A stretch of 64,000 bases of DNA from Cavenderia fasciculata. Lineage: Eukaryota > Evosea > Eumycetozoa > Acytosteliales > Cavenderiaceae. Shown piece by piece: positions 9,830-20,732 of the stretch. Position 1 is the stretch's first letter, and each line of letters starts with the position of its first letter. The stretch covers positions 1,550,001 to 1,614,000 of the forward strand of contig NW_004457723.1 of NCBI RefSeq assembly GCF_000203815.1, given 5' to 3'. The position numbers and the translations under genes are program-made. The notes beneath the pieces were generated by a model. The model worked only from the letters and a program-made list of their open reading frames with translations, did not search any database and was not told the origin of the DNA.

Positions 9830-12478
9830 TTAATAATTATCTTTATTTAAATATTTTAATATTTGATGATTATCACTATTACTATTACTACGACTATCGA
9901 TTTTATCTTTTTTTTTTTGATCTCTATGTCTTTCCTTTTCTGCCAAAACATTTAAATGTTCATTTTGTTGTTCCATCATTAATAATCTTTCAGTACTATT
10001 ATTTAATCGATTTCTATCTTTTAGTTCTTTGAGAATCTTGAATTTCAAAATATCAAATGAATAGTTTACACTAAAATGTTTGTTTACATAATCTGATATT
10101 TCATCAAGAGTAAATGGGAATCCAATCCCATTATATAAATATACCAACATTGCAGCTTGATCATGTGCATTTACCAATACTTCTCTTTGATCCAATGAAA
10201 ATAATATATTCTTTACTTTTAATCCTAATACTAATCTTGTTGTTTTTGATGGAGGATTCTCTGTTGCCATTTGACTAGAGTTGAAAGTTTGGTCCAATGA
10301 TAATGATCTTGGACTAACAGTACGTAATCTTTTTTTTCTTTTGTTATTGTTGTTGATAGAGTTGTTATTTTTGCTGTCATAAAGTACATGGGCCAATAAT
10401 GAGACATGTCCATGTTTAATGATTACTGGTAATAGTATATCCCAACGTATAGTATCAGCCGATGCATGATAGATTTGACAAAAGTAATCAAATACCTCTA
10501 CACTACCACTTTCACATACTTGTTTCAAGAGGTTGGTAGGATCGTTTGACTCGTCTGAAAATGACTTGTCACCACCAATAATATGTTTGATCAATTTGAT
10601 TTGGTGATATTTGATGGCATGGTGTTGAACGATTTGGCTATGCTCTTGATTCATTGATGCGAGTCGGTCGTACAACTCGACTGAAGCACATCGACCAATA
10701 CCGTCACGAATGTCCTGTGCGACGGTACCAAACACCTCCCAATCACGGTACCCCAGATACTCGTTGAAAAGGTCGAGTACGTTGACCAGGTAACTCTCAG
10801 ACTTTCCTTTTTCTATCTTGTCAATCTTGTGTTTTCCAATACTTGTCCATTTGGTCTTTTCCAATCGATCCAATTCAACCATTTCCTTTTCCTCCAATCC
10901 ATCTGTTGATTGAGACGAGCAAGTTTGAAGTTCAACGATTCTTTCATCATTGGTTTGAAGTGTTTCTAAAATCGATTGTAACAAGTCAATTCGTTCAGAT
11001 TCGACAGTGTATTCGAGTGCCATTTGTTTCTTTTGGTCACAGTTGTTTTCGACGGCACCGAGAAAGATGGATTGTACTATTTGGTCAATTGACATGGCAT
11101 CTAGAAGAGTTGGGTGACATGCAAAATGATGCTTGTCAAAAAAGGATGGCAAATGAACACGCAACCATCCCAAAATATCGGTCATCTCTGCATCACGTCT
11201 TTTAAACAATACCTCGGTGTAGGACGACAGTTCATCTTCGACACTCTCCATTTCATTGTCTGCCAACCATTGAATCTGAGCTAAATTGCATACTGGCAGA
11301 ATAACACGTTTAGCATCACCAAACAACGAGTCGATTGCATAATCCATAACCTTGTCCAAATCACCACTCTTGTCCAACAATTCAAACGATATAATATCCT
11401 CTTGACTCGTCCCACCTCCCTTTAAATAATTCTTGTATAAATATTTAACTATTAATTGATTTAAATATTCATATTGATCATTATCTCTATTATTTAAATT
11501 TGGATGACGATGAATAATTTCTAATCTTGTCTTTTGTATAAATTCATCAATTGTTGTCATTTCATTATTATTATTGTCTCTTGGAACAAAAATAAATTTA
11601 AAATAATCTATTTGAGTTGAAGGAGATTGTTGAAAGGTTGAATAGATGTATTTAAGTGTTGGATCGTATGACAGGTATTCATAGGGTAGGTCTTGTCCTC
11701 CGTTGGCTGGTTTGGGTAGTCCGATGATATCGTGTACTCGGACCAATAAGAGACGGTAGTTGCTAGTGTACTCGAGGTTACTGTTAAAGTTGGAGATGAC
11801 CCATCGAATGGCATCTCGACATCCTACGGTCGGCTGGACATCTTCGAGCCATTCGTTCCACATGTGAAACTCGGTAAAGTCTGGTGGCTGCACGTCGGTC
11901 GTCTTGAGATGTTGGAGTATTGACAAATGACCACCTGCAATAGCACCGGCATACGCCAACGATCTGTCAAGTTGAATAGGCTCGGTTTGATGTAGAAGCA
12001 TTTTGACAATATCAAGTGACCCACCTCTACAAGCGTTATAGAGTATCTTTGGTGAGACGAATAGTGGTCGTTGGTGATTATACACAACAGTAAAATCAGA
12101 GAGACGTGTCATCTTTAGACACACCATTTCAATAGCTCGTTCACTAAATACTACGTCTTGACCATGCTTGATCTTATCGACTAGTAGTCCAGTATGGTTG
12201 TACCAACACACCATATCCATCGCGTCGTTCCATTGATGGTATCGCATCAACTGCAAATACCTAGACCGATCGACACACTCTCCATTCCTATCTCTGTCTC
12301 TATACAATTGTCTATGTATCTCTCTAATATCTCTCTTTATCAATTTAAATATATATTGATTCTTTAATATTAAACTAAATGATCTAAAGATAGAGATAAA
12401 AAACAAATTAAAAAAAAAGAATAAAAAATAAATACAAATAATTAAATACAAATAATAATGTTTGTTTATTTGTTTCAT
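9830..12478 (-). CDS. Dictyostelid degenerate-ankyrin-repeat protein, about 860 aa
   Basis: The open frame from 12478 is 882 codons, but residues about 10-32 would be an odd hydrophobic stretch. A 66-nt intron (12384-12449, gtattt...ctttag) in phase 2 removes it, giving complement(join(9830..12383, 12450..12478)). The spliced N-terminus then reads SFSLILKNQYIFKLI, matching the head of the sister ankyrin genes at 6759 and 41650. Ankyrin-like units include ACRGGSLDIVKMLL, GAIAGGHLSILQHL and VCESGSVEVFDYF. The C-terminal 60 residues are charged and probably coiled (Arg/Asn/Lys-rich). Function is unknown. If the intron is not used, the protein would carry an N-terminal membrane anchor. Confidence 0.78.
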   Translation of the reverse strand: MKQINKHYYLYLIICIYFLFFFFNLFFISIFRSFSLILKNQYIFKLIKRDIREIHRQLYRDRDRNGECVDRSRYLQLMRYHQWNDAMDMVCWYNHTGLLVDKIKHGQDVVFSERAIEMVCLKMTRLSDFTVVYNHQRPLFVSPKILYNACRGGSLDIVKMLLHQTEPIQLDRSLAYAGAIAGGHLSILQHLKTTDVQPPDFTEFHMWNEWLEDVQPTVGCRDAIRWVISNFNSNLEYTSNYRLLLVRVHDIIGLPKPANGGQDLPYEYLSYDPTLKYIYSTFQQSPSTQIDYFKFIFVPRDNNNNEMTTIDEFIQKTRLEIIHRHPNLNNRDNDQYEYLNQLIVKYLYKNYLKGGGTSQEDIISFELLDKSGDLDKVMDYAIDSLFGDAKRVILPVCNLAQIQWLADNEMESVEDELSSYTEVLFKRRDAEMTDILGWLRVHLPSFFDKHHFACHPTLLDAMSIDQIVQSIFLGAVENNCDQKKQMALEYTVESERIDLLQSILETLQTNDERIVELQTCSSQSTDGLEEKEMVELDRLEKTKWTSIGKHKIDKIEKGKSESYLVNVLDLFNEYLGYRDWEVFGTVAQDIRDGIGRCASVELYDRLASMNQEHSQIVQHHAIKYHQIKLIKHIIGGDKSFSDESNDPTNLLKQVCESGSVEVFDYFCQIYHASADTIRWDILLPVIIKHGHVSLLAHVLYDSKNNNSINNNNKRKKRLRTVSPRSLSLDQTFNSSQMATENPPSKTTRLVLGLKVKNILFSLDQREVLVNAHDQAAMLVYLYNGIGFPFTLDEISDYVNKHFSVNYSFDILKFKILKELKDRNRLNNSTERLLMMEQQNEHLNVLAEKERHRDQKKKDKIDSRSNSNSDNHQILKYLNKDNY

Positions 12479-12998
12479 ACCTTTTTTTTATATCCATATT
12501 TAAATTTTAATTATTAATTATTTAATATTAAAATGTTTAAAAATTGTTTTAGGTTTAGGTTCACATTTAAAATAAAAGTATCAATGAAGGAGATGGAATA
12601 GAATTCTATTCTATTCTCTCAAAAGTTAATAATAAAAAATCGTAGTTTAACTTTATGTGAACCATTGCCAATGAGTAAAAACTAATAGTAATAATTAATT
12701 TACTATTTTTATTTGTAAAAAGAGTAAAAAATCTTGAATGAATCGTCACACTCCTTGAACTGAGATTTCATTCTTTCTTCTTTGCAGCCGACTGTATCAT
12801 AGTACTACTCATATACTCTACTCTCTCTAGTATCGACACACTTGTTATAAACAATCTGTTACACTAACATTAGATTTCTCGTATGTGATCTCTGTCAAAT
12901 CTAATATTTTGATATAAAGAATATTTTAAAATATATATGTGAGGAGTATTAATATTACCCTTTTTTTTTTGTAACAGAGATAAACATTTAAAAAGATA
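12479..12998. promoter_or_regulatory. Divergent intergenic region with a possible leader intron
   Basis: The spacer lies between divergent genes (minus start 12478, plus start 12999). It contains a pyrimidine-rich patch near 12805-12830 and a possible 5' UTR intron at 12881-12977 (gtatgt ... T-run ... acag) immediately upstream of the ATG at 12999. No other ORF was seen. Confidence 0.4.
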
Positions 12999-13319
12999 AT
13001 GTCAGTAATACTTCAATTTGATTTTGAATATCCATCACATTTATTGGGAGATGTATTGGTTCAAAATGCTACACCACTTGCAGAGAGTATCAATAAGGAA
13101 CCAGGATTCATTTCAAAGATATGGACAGAGAATACAAAGACTGGTGAAGCAGGTGGATTATATTTGTTTGATAATGAAGACAATGCCAACAAATATCTTG
13201 CCATGCATGTTGAACGTGCCAAGAGTATGGGTGCTCAAAACATCCGTCATAAAATATTCTACATCAATTCTACTCTCACCAAACTAACTCATGGTGATAA
13301 GTTTACACAAGGTTTCTAA
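12999..13319 (+). CDS. YdhR-type monooxygenase-like protein (dimeric alpha/beta barrel), 106 aa
   Basis: Intronless in the coding part. The protein matches the pattern of bacterial YdhR (putative mono-oxygenase YdhR family, about 100 aa): an N-terminal strand ILQFDFEY, then PLAESINKEPGFISKIWTEN, then EAGGLYLFDNEDNANKYL, which correspond block by block to the YdhR core. The family folds as a ferredoxin-like dimeric barrel related to small antibiotic/polyketide monooxygenases; the substrate of YdhR itself is unclear. There is no targeting signal, so it is probably cytosolic. The short length, absence of coding introns and bacterial-type family suggest ancient acquisition from bacteria (inference). 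Confidence 0.82.
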   Translation: MSVILQFDFEYPSHLLGDVLVQNATPLAESINKEPGFISKIWTENTKTGEAGGLYLFDNEDNANKYLAMHVERAKSMGAQNIRHKIFYINSTLTKLTHGDKFTQGF

Positions 13320-13533
13320 CTTAACAAATATCGTATAGTAATTTAAATTGTATGACTTTTTCAAAGACTGCAACTTCCTATCCTTTAAATCTGGAAAAGG
13401 TTGAAGTTGTTCAATAACTGGGGATATATGAATAAAATTTAGCATTCTTGGTGTCAAGATCATCATTTACCAACACACTCAAACTATTATTATTTGTAGA
13501 GTTTTGAAGTCTACTCAACTGGTTGATTGTCAT
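13284..13533 (-). other. Unresolved small reading frame(s), possible tiny gene or remnant
   Basis: On the minus strand an ATG at 13533 opens 40 codons (MTINQLSRLQNSTNNN...). The next frame continues with IEQLQPFPDLKDRKLQ and a Lys-rich stretch to a stop at 13284, overlapping the 3' end of the YdhR-like gene. The two halves look coding and meet near 13425. I could not find a splice pair that joins them convincingly. It may be a small spliced gene, a frame-shifted remnant, or chance. Confidence 0.25.
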
Positions 13534-13806
13534 TCTTAAAGTAAAAAGTGATTATTTGATTGCACAAGTGTTGGAACCATGTTAGAGGGGAGAAAAGAAA
13601 TAAATAAAAAATAAAAAATAGTATTGGTAGCAGTTCCTATTTTTTTATATTGTGTTAAACGTAATTCGGATAATAATATGAATGAATGTTCATAGTTAAT
13701 ATAAAGTGTGGGTTAACTAACACTCGCACATTCAGTGTTTGTTATCTTTGATTCAAGATATACAGATAGAGTGAAAGATAGAGATATATTTAATTTTTAT
13801 AAAAGT
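13534..13806. promoter_or_regulatory. 5' flank of the mitochondrial carrier gene
   Basis: AT-rich spacer. An in-frame upstream ATG at 13735 would add 24 residues to the carrier but lacks family support, so it is treated as leader sequence. Confidence 0.35.
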
Positions 13807-15274
13807 ATGAATAGATTTAATAATAATAATAATAATAATGTTAATCAATCAACATCATCTACATCTACAACGACAACTACAACTACAAAGACAAATACTA
13901 TTGCACCATCACATGCATTACTTGGATTGGCTGGTGCGATGTCAAGAGTTGTAGAATCATCTATTATGTTTCCATTGGATACGATCAAGACAAAGATACA
14001 ATTCCATGCTCATACAACTGTCAATGAACAACTAAATAAGACTACAGCGGCGTCGGCAGATGCTGCATCAAAGAATCGTCGATTTGATAAAGGATTTTGG
14101 ACACCTTTTAGTAGTATTGTAAAGACTGAAGGAATAAGAGGATTATATCGTGGATTCATGCCACATCTTTTATATGTTATACCATCTGCATCTATATCGT
14201 ATGTATGTTTAAATTAAAGAAAGATATTGACAAAATATTACAATACTAACTAAATCTATATATATATAAATATATTTGTTAGATTTGTATGTTATGAATC
14301 AATATCAAAATATTATCGTCATTCTTCTTCTACTACTACTACAAAAGGTGAAGAAGAAGAGATAAATAAACATTCAGTATTGGTACCATTGTTTGGAATG
14401 ACGATTGCTAGATTATCTGGATCAATTATTAGAACACCATTTGATATCATCAAGATGAGATTACAAGTATCACATGATGTTCAAGTACAACAACAACAGC
14501 AACAACAGCAACAACAACAAAAGATGACAAATGGTGGTACGATGAAACCAAACCATCGAATTGTATCTGTATCATATGGTCAGACACCGATGGAAACCTT
14601 TACAGAGATTGTCAAAAAGTCTGGGTATAGAGGATTATTTAAATACAGTTATGTGACGATACTTAGGGACCTTCCATTTAGTGCCATCTACTTTATCACC
14701 TATGATATGACTAAAAACATGTTGCTCAAGAAAAATGGCGGGCAGGCCAACCCTCTAGTCTATGTATTGTCTGGATCAATCGCTGGATCCACTGCAACTC
14801 TCTTTACCATTCCAATCGATGTCATTAAAACTAAACTTCAAACTCAAGTATGTATATGTGTGTGTGTGTGTGTGTGTGTGAGATTGTCATTACCATCAAT
14901 GGTTTACACAACCAATTATAACTATAATATCATAATAATCATTTCATTAATCTCTTCTTCTTCCTCTCTCTCTTTATATTATAGGATAACTTACCAAAGC
15001 AAAAGAGATTAAGTGGTGTTGTGAATGGGTTAAAATCAATCTTTAAAAGTGAAGGTGTTAGAGGATTAACAAAGTTTGTATCAATATGAATATTCATATT
15101 AATCCATGATCATTGGAATAATTTAATATTAATATTAATTTCAACAATCCATTCAATCACAAATCAACCAACCAACCAACCAATCTAGGGGCATTTTTGT
15201 TAGAATGATACACATTGTACCATCAGCTTCAATATCATTTGCCAGTTATGAGTACTTTAAAATCTTATTGACTC

Positions 15275-15326
<52 letters not shown>

Positions 15327-15336
15327 GCAACAATAA
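13807..15336 (+). CDS. Mitochondrial substrate carrier family (SLC25) protein, 397 aa
   Basis: The model is join(13807..14198, 14283..14847, 14985..15073, 15189..15336); phases 2, 0 and 2 all fit. Three carrier repeats are visible with the Px[D/E]xx[K/R] signatures PLDTIKTK, PFDIIKMR and PIDVIKTK, the matching second-helix motif GLYRGF in repeat 1, and PSASISF repeated in repeats 1 and 3. Members sit in the inner mitochondrial membrane and exchange metabolites; the repeat motifs alone do not fix the substrate. Oddities are an N-terminal Asn/Thr tract, an 11-residue Gln tract in the repeat 2 matrix loop, and a C-terminal tail of about 20 Gln. Intron 2 carries a (TG)n run at 14857-14880. Confidence 0.9.
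14857..14880. repeat. TG dinucleotide microsatellite in a carrier intron
   Basis: About 12 TG units directly follow the donor region of intron 2 of the carrier gene. Confidence 0.9.
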
Positions 15337-16053
15337 TAACAATAACACGATAACATTGCAATCTAGATTCGCTGCTAAAAGAATACTAGTGAATGAATAA
15401 TCGTCTATCTTTCCCCCACCCCACTTTCATCATGATTCCCCACTCCATATCCACCCCATTTCTCACACACACCACAGTGTTTTATATGGGGGGGGGTGGG
15501 TTGGAGAAATATATATATTGCCAAACACGCTTTGTCAATATAACAATAATCATAAAAGACACAAAACTACTACTCTGCAGATTTCATCCTCCTCCTCTTT
15601 GTATTACAAAAGTAAAATATTAATATAATAATAATAATATTAGAGTCATTGTCAAACACAACTAAAAACTACAACACTTATCATCATTCATTCCCTGCTA
15701 TCTATCAGTTGGATCAACTCTCTTTCTCTCACTCTCTCAATTTCATTGTCAATCAATCAATCAATATATTACTCATCAATATATTTATAGATTGGTATAC
15801 AGATAGACAGACAGGTAGACAAACAAGTCAGACAGTTATTATTATTATTATTATTATTTCAACACACTCCCTTTTAAATAATATTCCAAATCAACAAACA
15901 ATCAATCCATCTCTTCTGTCATTTTTTCTCTTTTCTCTTTTTTTTTAAAATATCCATTTCATAATTAATTACCTGTATATATATATTATTAGTTTATTTA
16001 TATATATTAGGAAGTAATTACAATTACAAAAAAAAAAAGAAAAAGAAAAAAGA
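15337..16053. other. Intergenic region and 5' flank of the PP2C gene
   Basis: It contains a run of eight G (about 15487), CA/CT-rich patches, an ATT microsatellite near 15838-15856 and A/T-runs ending in an A-rich stretch just before the ATG at 16054. Open frames here (e.g. 15393-15623) are low-complexity and have no coding features. Confidence 0.45.
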
Positions 16054-18194
16054 ATGAATATAATTAATTATTTTAGACATTCTCAAAATTATTCTTTATA
16101 TAATAATCCAAATCCTATATTTCATCAAGTCAATGATTTAAATGGATCTCAAGAACCAAACAATAATAATAATAATAGCAGTAATAATGGTAATAACGGT
16201 AATAATAATAATAGTAATAATGGAAATCAAAAACAATCATCATCATCATCATCTCAATCATCAACCTCTCAATTACAACCATCACAAACACAATTATCAA
16301 TACTTCAACAAAATGGAAAATATAATAATGGAAATACACAAGTAAACCGAACAAGTAGTTTTACACCTTCACCAGTGTTGTATATGACACCAATGGCACC
16401 AATCGATTATGGTATTTCAGACGATATGTTGATGGAAGAGAAATTGGATGGTGGTTGTTTATCTGCAACCTCTAGTCCTGCATTTCCTTCGAGTGAACAA
16501 GATGCAGTTGTTCCTGATTACATTTCAAGTATGATGATGTCTTGTTTAGACTCTGAACTCTCCATTAAATATGGTATTTCAAGTTTCCAAGGTACTCGTA
16601 GATATATGGAAGATAGACAAAAAATTAAAATTGGTTTTGATAATAATCCAAATGTTTCTTTATTTGGTGTATTTGATGGTCATGGTGGTTATGTAAGAAA
16701 TGAAAAACAAACAAACAAATAATATTTAATATTAATCTTTCTTTTTATTTGTTTCTTTGTATCTTTTAGAAATGTGCAGAATTTGTAAAGAAAAGAATTG
16801 TACAATATATGAATAAATTTTTAAAAGAGAATAAAACTGGATACTCGAGTGGAAAGAATAGTAATGGGTCATCGGCAGCTTCGAGTCCAGCAATGTACGA
16901 GTCACCAAATTGGCTAAAGAAAAATGTGATTGGGTGTGGTAGTTACAATGAAATTCAACAACGAAGCGAGTTTCTTCAACAAGCGTTATTTAGTACCTTT
17001 CAAACACTGGACAATCGTTATTACAAGAAATACAGACAAAAGAATGAAAGTGGAACTACATGCTTGGTGGCACTATTATCTGCTCCTCCAAACCTTCAAC
17101 CTCTGTTGATTGTAGCCAACGCCGGTGATTCACGTGGAGTACTGTGTCGCAGTGGCAAGGCAATTGCGCTGTCATTTGACCACAAACCTGGTAATCCAAA
17201 AGAGAAACAACGTATCAATACGGCTGGTGGAAAGGTCGAATGGGATTACTCTGAACGTATTTGGCGTGTAGCAGGTGTATTGTCAGTGTCACGTGGTATT
17301 GGTGATATTCCACTTAAAAAATGGGTTATATGTGATCCAGAGTTTGTAGTCATTCCACTTAAATGTATATCACCTAATAGTCAAGTAGGTGTCAGTAGTG
17401 GTGGTGGTGGTGGTGGAGCAGGTGCCAACCTTCGAAACAGTGGAAAGTTCTTTGGTTACTCTTCACCATTAAGTGTCGGTTCGCCACTCACCCCATCCAA
17501 ATTATCGTCATCTCCATTCAGTCCCAAACTACTGCTCTCACGTAAGAGCAAGCGTCATTCATCCCCTCTCAATACCCACAACCAAACACCTGCTGGTTAT
17601 GCAGCATCCTCTCCCATGTCTGGTGCTTCAAATCCTTTGTCACCAGAATCATCAATACCATCTTCACCAAATTTTAATAATCATTCAAACAACGTACCAA
17701 CAACAACAACAACAACAACTAGTACATCAGACGATTCAGTTGTACCAGATATTGATAATAACAATCCAATTGAAATTGTCAGTCATCAACATCGAAATCA
17801 TTTATCAAATTCTTCGAGTCCAAACTCATCACCAAAACTATCTAGAAGACAATCAGTTGGTGTTGTTAAAAAGTCAGCTCAACCAAGCTCCACGTCCTCT
17901 AACCAACAAGGAAGTTACAATATTAGTAAAAACAAACATTGTTCTCCAATGCAACCAGCCACACCAAATATAGAATTGGATCAATATTTTGTTGTTGCTA
18001 CCGATGGTATTTGGGATGCGTTTACCAACCAAGAATTGATTGATTTCATCAACAACACCATCTATGATATCTACAGTACAAAGAGATTGGATTGGGATCC
18101 AACAGATATTGCTAAACGAGTCACAATGGAGGCTTGCATTAGAGGTAGTGGTGACAATAGTACTGTCATCATTGTCAAATGTTTATCTCAATAA
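16054..18194 (+). CDS. PP2C-family (PPM) protein serine/threonine phosphatase, 687 aa
   Basis: The model is join(16054..16692, 16770..18194), phase 0, with an intron of 77 nt (gtaaga...tttag). The N-terminal 170 residues are Asn/Ser/Gln-rich. Catalytic motifs are in order: RRYMEDRQ, DGHGG (residues 208-212), GDSRG (about 332-336), SRGIGD (about 387-392), ATDG (about 623-626) and GSGDNSTV near the end, where the Asp is metal-binding. Mn/Mg-dependent dephosphorylation is expected. A Ser/Pro/Asn-rich insertion of about 200 residues (roughly 416-616) separates the DPEF strand from the ATDG motif and is not part of the catalytic fold. The motif set is complete, so the enzyme should be active. Physiological substrates cannot be read from sequence. 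Confidence 0.93.
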
Positions 18195-18508
18195 ATAAAT
18201 TAATTAATTAATATATTTTAAATTATATTATTTTTTTGAATAATTATATATGTTTAGTTATGAGAGAAAAAATCAACATTCCAACACACAATTTATGTAT
18301 TAAAAATCATCGATGAACAATCCATCACCATCATCACCTCTTATTCTTTTCTTTTAAAAAGAATAATGAATATACATTATACATTATACATTATACATTA
18401 TATATATATATCTTCAGATCAACTCTATAAAACATCAACATTAATATAAAATAGAGAGAGAGAGACAAAAGACAAATCTTTAGGGATTGATTAACAAACT
18501 TGTTAATC
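18195..18508. other. Intergenic region with a 7-bp tandem repeat
   Basis: 3' flank of the PP2C gene and 5' flank of the membralin gene. It contains four copies of acattat and TA/GA runs; no ORF was seen. Confidence 0.5.
18374..18401. repeat. Four tandem copies of a 7-bp unit (acattat)
   Basis: Exact 7-bp repetition x4 followed by a TA run; a minisatellite-like tract upstream of the membralin gene. Confidence 0.9.
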
Positions 18509-20413
18509 ATGGATGATGCAACCTTTATAGGATATATTCATTTCATTAGATATATTAATGTTAGGACAACACCAAAGATTAGATTATTGGTAGAGATATT
18601 CTGTTTGTTTGTCATTGCTATCTTTTCAGCTGCTCTATTATTATTACATACTCAATATGTTGGCAAAGTATGATCAAAGTTATAATAAAGAGAATGATTT
18701 ATTTACTTATTCATAATATGTTATTATAGGCAGATTGTATTCTAGAAGTATTTAATAGTAATTTCCCAAAGTATAAATTTGATATACTTTCCATTCATGT
18801 AGGAGGAGAACAAGAAGAAAATACTTGAAAGAAAGAAAGAAAGAAAATATTAATAATAATTTAAATTATTGAATATTTAGATTAAAGAAGAAGATCTTGC
18901 ATATAGTCATTTAAGAGATATTGTATTATCAGGATCATCACAAACTACTGGTAGTAGTGGTAGTAGTGATTTGGATGGTACTGAAGAAGATGGAGGAGAT
19001 AGGGAGAAAAAAGATTATCATTGGGATCCAGTAAGTGGAACTACAATTGGAGGTAAAAGAGTACCTGGTGGTGGTGGTAGTGGATCATCAAAGATTGGAG
19101 ATAATTATCCATTTTCTCAACCTATAGAAGATCGTCATCATCATTTGAAAAGACCTAATCCCAATTTATATGAATCATTACAATCAAAGAAAAGAGTGGT
19201 AGCAACACAAGAAGAGAATATGGAGCTATTGAATCTATTTCTTTACGAGACTCAACAGAAATATGAGTTTTCATTACAAAAAGGATTCTTACTTCTCTCA
19301 CCAGACATACGGACAATGTACAACATTACAACATTTCAAATCAATATATTCACCAATCAAACTTGTCTTGGTGGACCATACCACAAGATGCTTATTAAAT
19401 TACTAGGTTATGATATTGTTATTATCAATAATTTGGTTAATAGTTTTAAAGGAAATGGTTATTTAAAGATATTTGATGATAATTCTTTAATTAATCTTTC
19501 TCAATATTCTTCTCCTGAAAGAGAATTTTCTTATGGTATGTAAATATAAATAATTAATATAATTATATTGTTTGTTATATTAATATTCTATTTATTTATT
19601 TAATTTTTAGAATATATTATTTATTTAATTCAATGTATAGTCAAAGTTAATTTAATATTTTTTTCAACTATTATTGTTTTTGGAATTGGTAGAATTGGAG
19701 TATTTTTCTTATCACGGTGTATGTAATCAACTAAATATCAACAATTCATTCTATAATAATATTTAATTAATTAATTATTTTTAAATTATAGTTTTTGATG
19801 CAAGTCCTCGAGGGTTTCATGTTTTAATGATTCATAATTGTATCATTGGATTAATTTTTGTAATTGTACAGATTGGCAACATTTATTTATTCTCATATTT
19901 CCTATTACCAGAATATCTGGTATTTTTAATTTGTTCTCTTTTTTCTTCCTATGTTTCAACTTGGGGGTATGTAATATATACACTTAATCAAATGAAATAT
20001 GAAACTAATATTAATTTTCGTACCTTAGATTAAGATCAAAAGAAAGTATAAAATATTATCCAATTATGTTTCTTGGTATTTTATATCTTTTAGGACACTA
20101 TGTTATGATATTTCCATCAGGTTTTCATATGATATCTTTTTGCTTATCATATACAACCACCGAGTATCTACTAGTTTTATGCATTTTAAATTTCGAATTA
20201 CCTGCAGTCATGAATAATCGAATACCATCACCCTATAATTACATGGATGTCGATATCAATCAAATAATTAATAATAATAATTTATACTCTGAAGAGGAGG
20301 AAGAGGAAGAAGAAGAAGAAGAAGATGATGAACAAGAAGAGGATGAACAACAAGAGTATGATGAAGGACAACAACAACAACAACAACAACAACAAGAACA
20401 ACAAGTACAATAA
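18509..20413 (+). CDS. Membralin (TMEM259) homologue, 516 aa
   Basis: The model is join(18509..18667, 18730..18798, 18881..19535, 19611..19718, 19792..19966, 20029..20413); all six exons join in phase. The N-terminus has INVRTTPKIRLLVEIF followed by a membrane helix and a Cys-containing luminal segment, as in membralin. The luminal region has KGFLLLSP, then TCLGGPYHKMLIKLLGYD (the Cys/LGYD signature) and GNGYLKI. Three or more further helices end in FELPAVM, equivalent to the YELPAIL end of animal membralin. Membralin is an ER membrane protein in animals, linked to ER-associated degradation. Peculiar here are a Ser/Gly/Asp-rich luminal insertion (about residues 90-130) and a C-terminal acidic (Glu)n then (Gln)n tail. 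Confidence 0.87.
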
Positions 20414-20732
20414 TGAATCACCAAATTTGAATAGTTGGAATTGGTTTAATTGAATAAATTCAAACCTCAACATATAGTTTATACTATATTACCAATTATA
20501 GTCATACATGGAATATAAAGGGGTGTCCTTGAATACAAGGCAAATCGATCACTTGAAACCAGAGACATTTTCCACCTTGAATGATTTTTTCAGATATTTA
20601 AAGGAAATTCATAGGTCATAAAAATTGATGACGTTGAAGACGCGGGTTCTCTCTCCTGCAAATATAAATATTGTAAAGGAATAGCCTATCTATCTTTTTT
20701 CTACATATACATATATCAATTTATCTATAGAG
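20414..20732. other. Intergenic region, 5' flank of the sterol-desaturase family gene
   Basis: 3' flank of the membralin gene and promoter of the gene at 20733. It contains a short, less AT-rich block (about 20515-20660). No ORF, tRNA or repeat was recognised. Confidence 0.45.

Noticed and set aside
14857-14880. Tandem repeats as a possible CRISPR-like array
   Set aside because: Simple dinucleotide and trinucleotide microsatellites in a eukaryotic genome, with no repeat-spacer pattern anywhere in the window.
15393-15948. Plus-strand frames of 76 and 99 codons before the PP2C gene
   Set aside because: They are low-complexity Ser/His/Ile-rich translations of promoter and leader sequence, with a G-run and ATT repeats and no splice-compatible extension.
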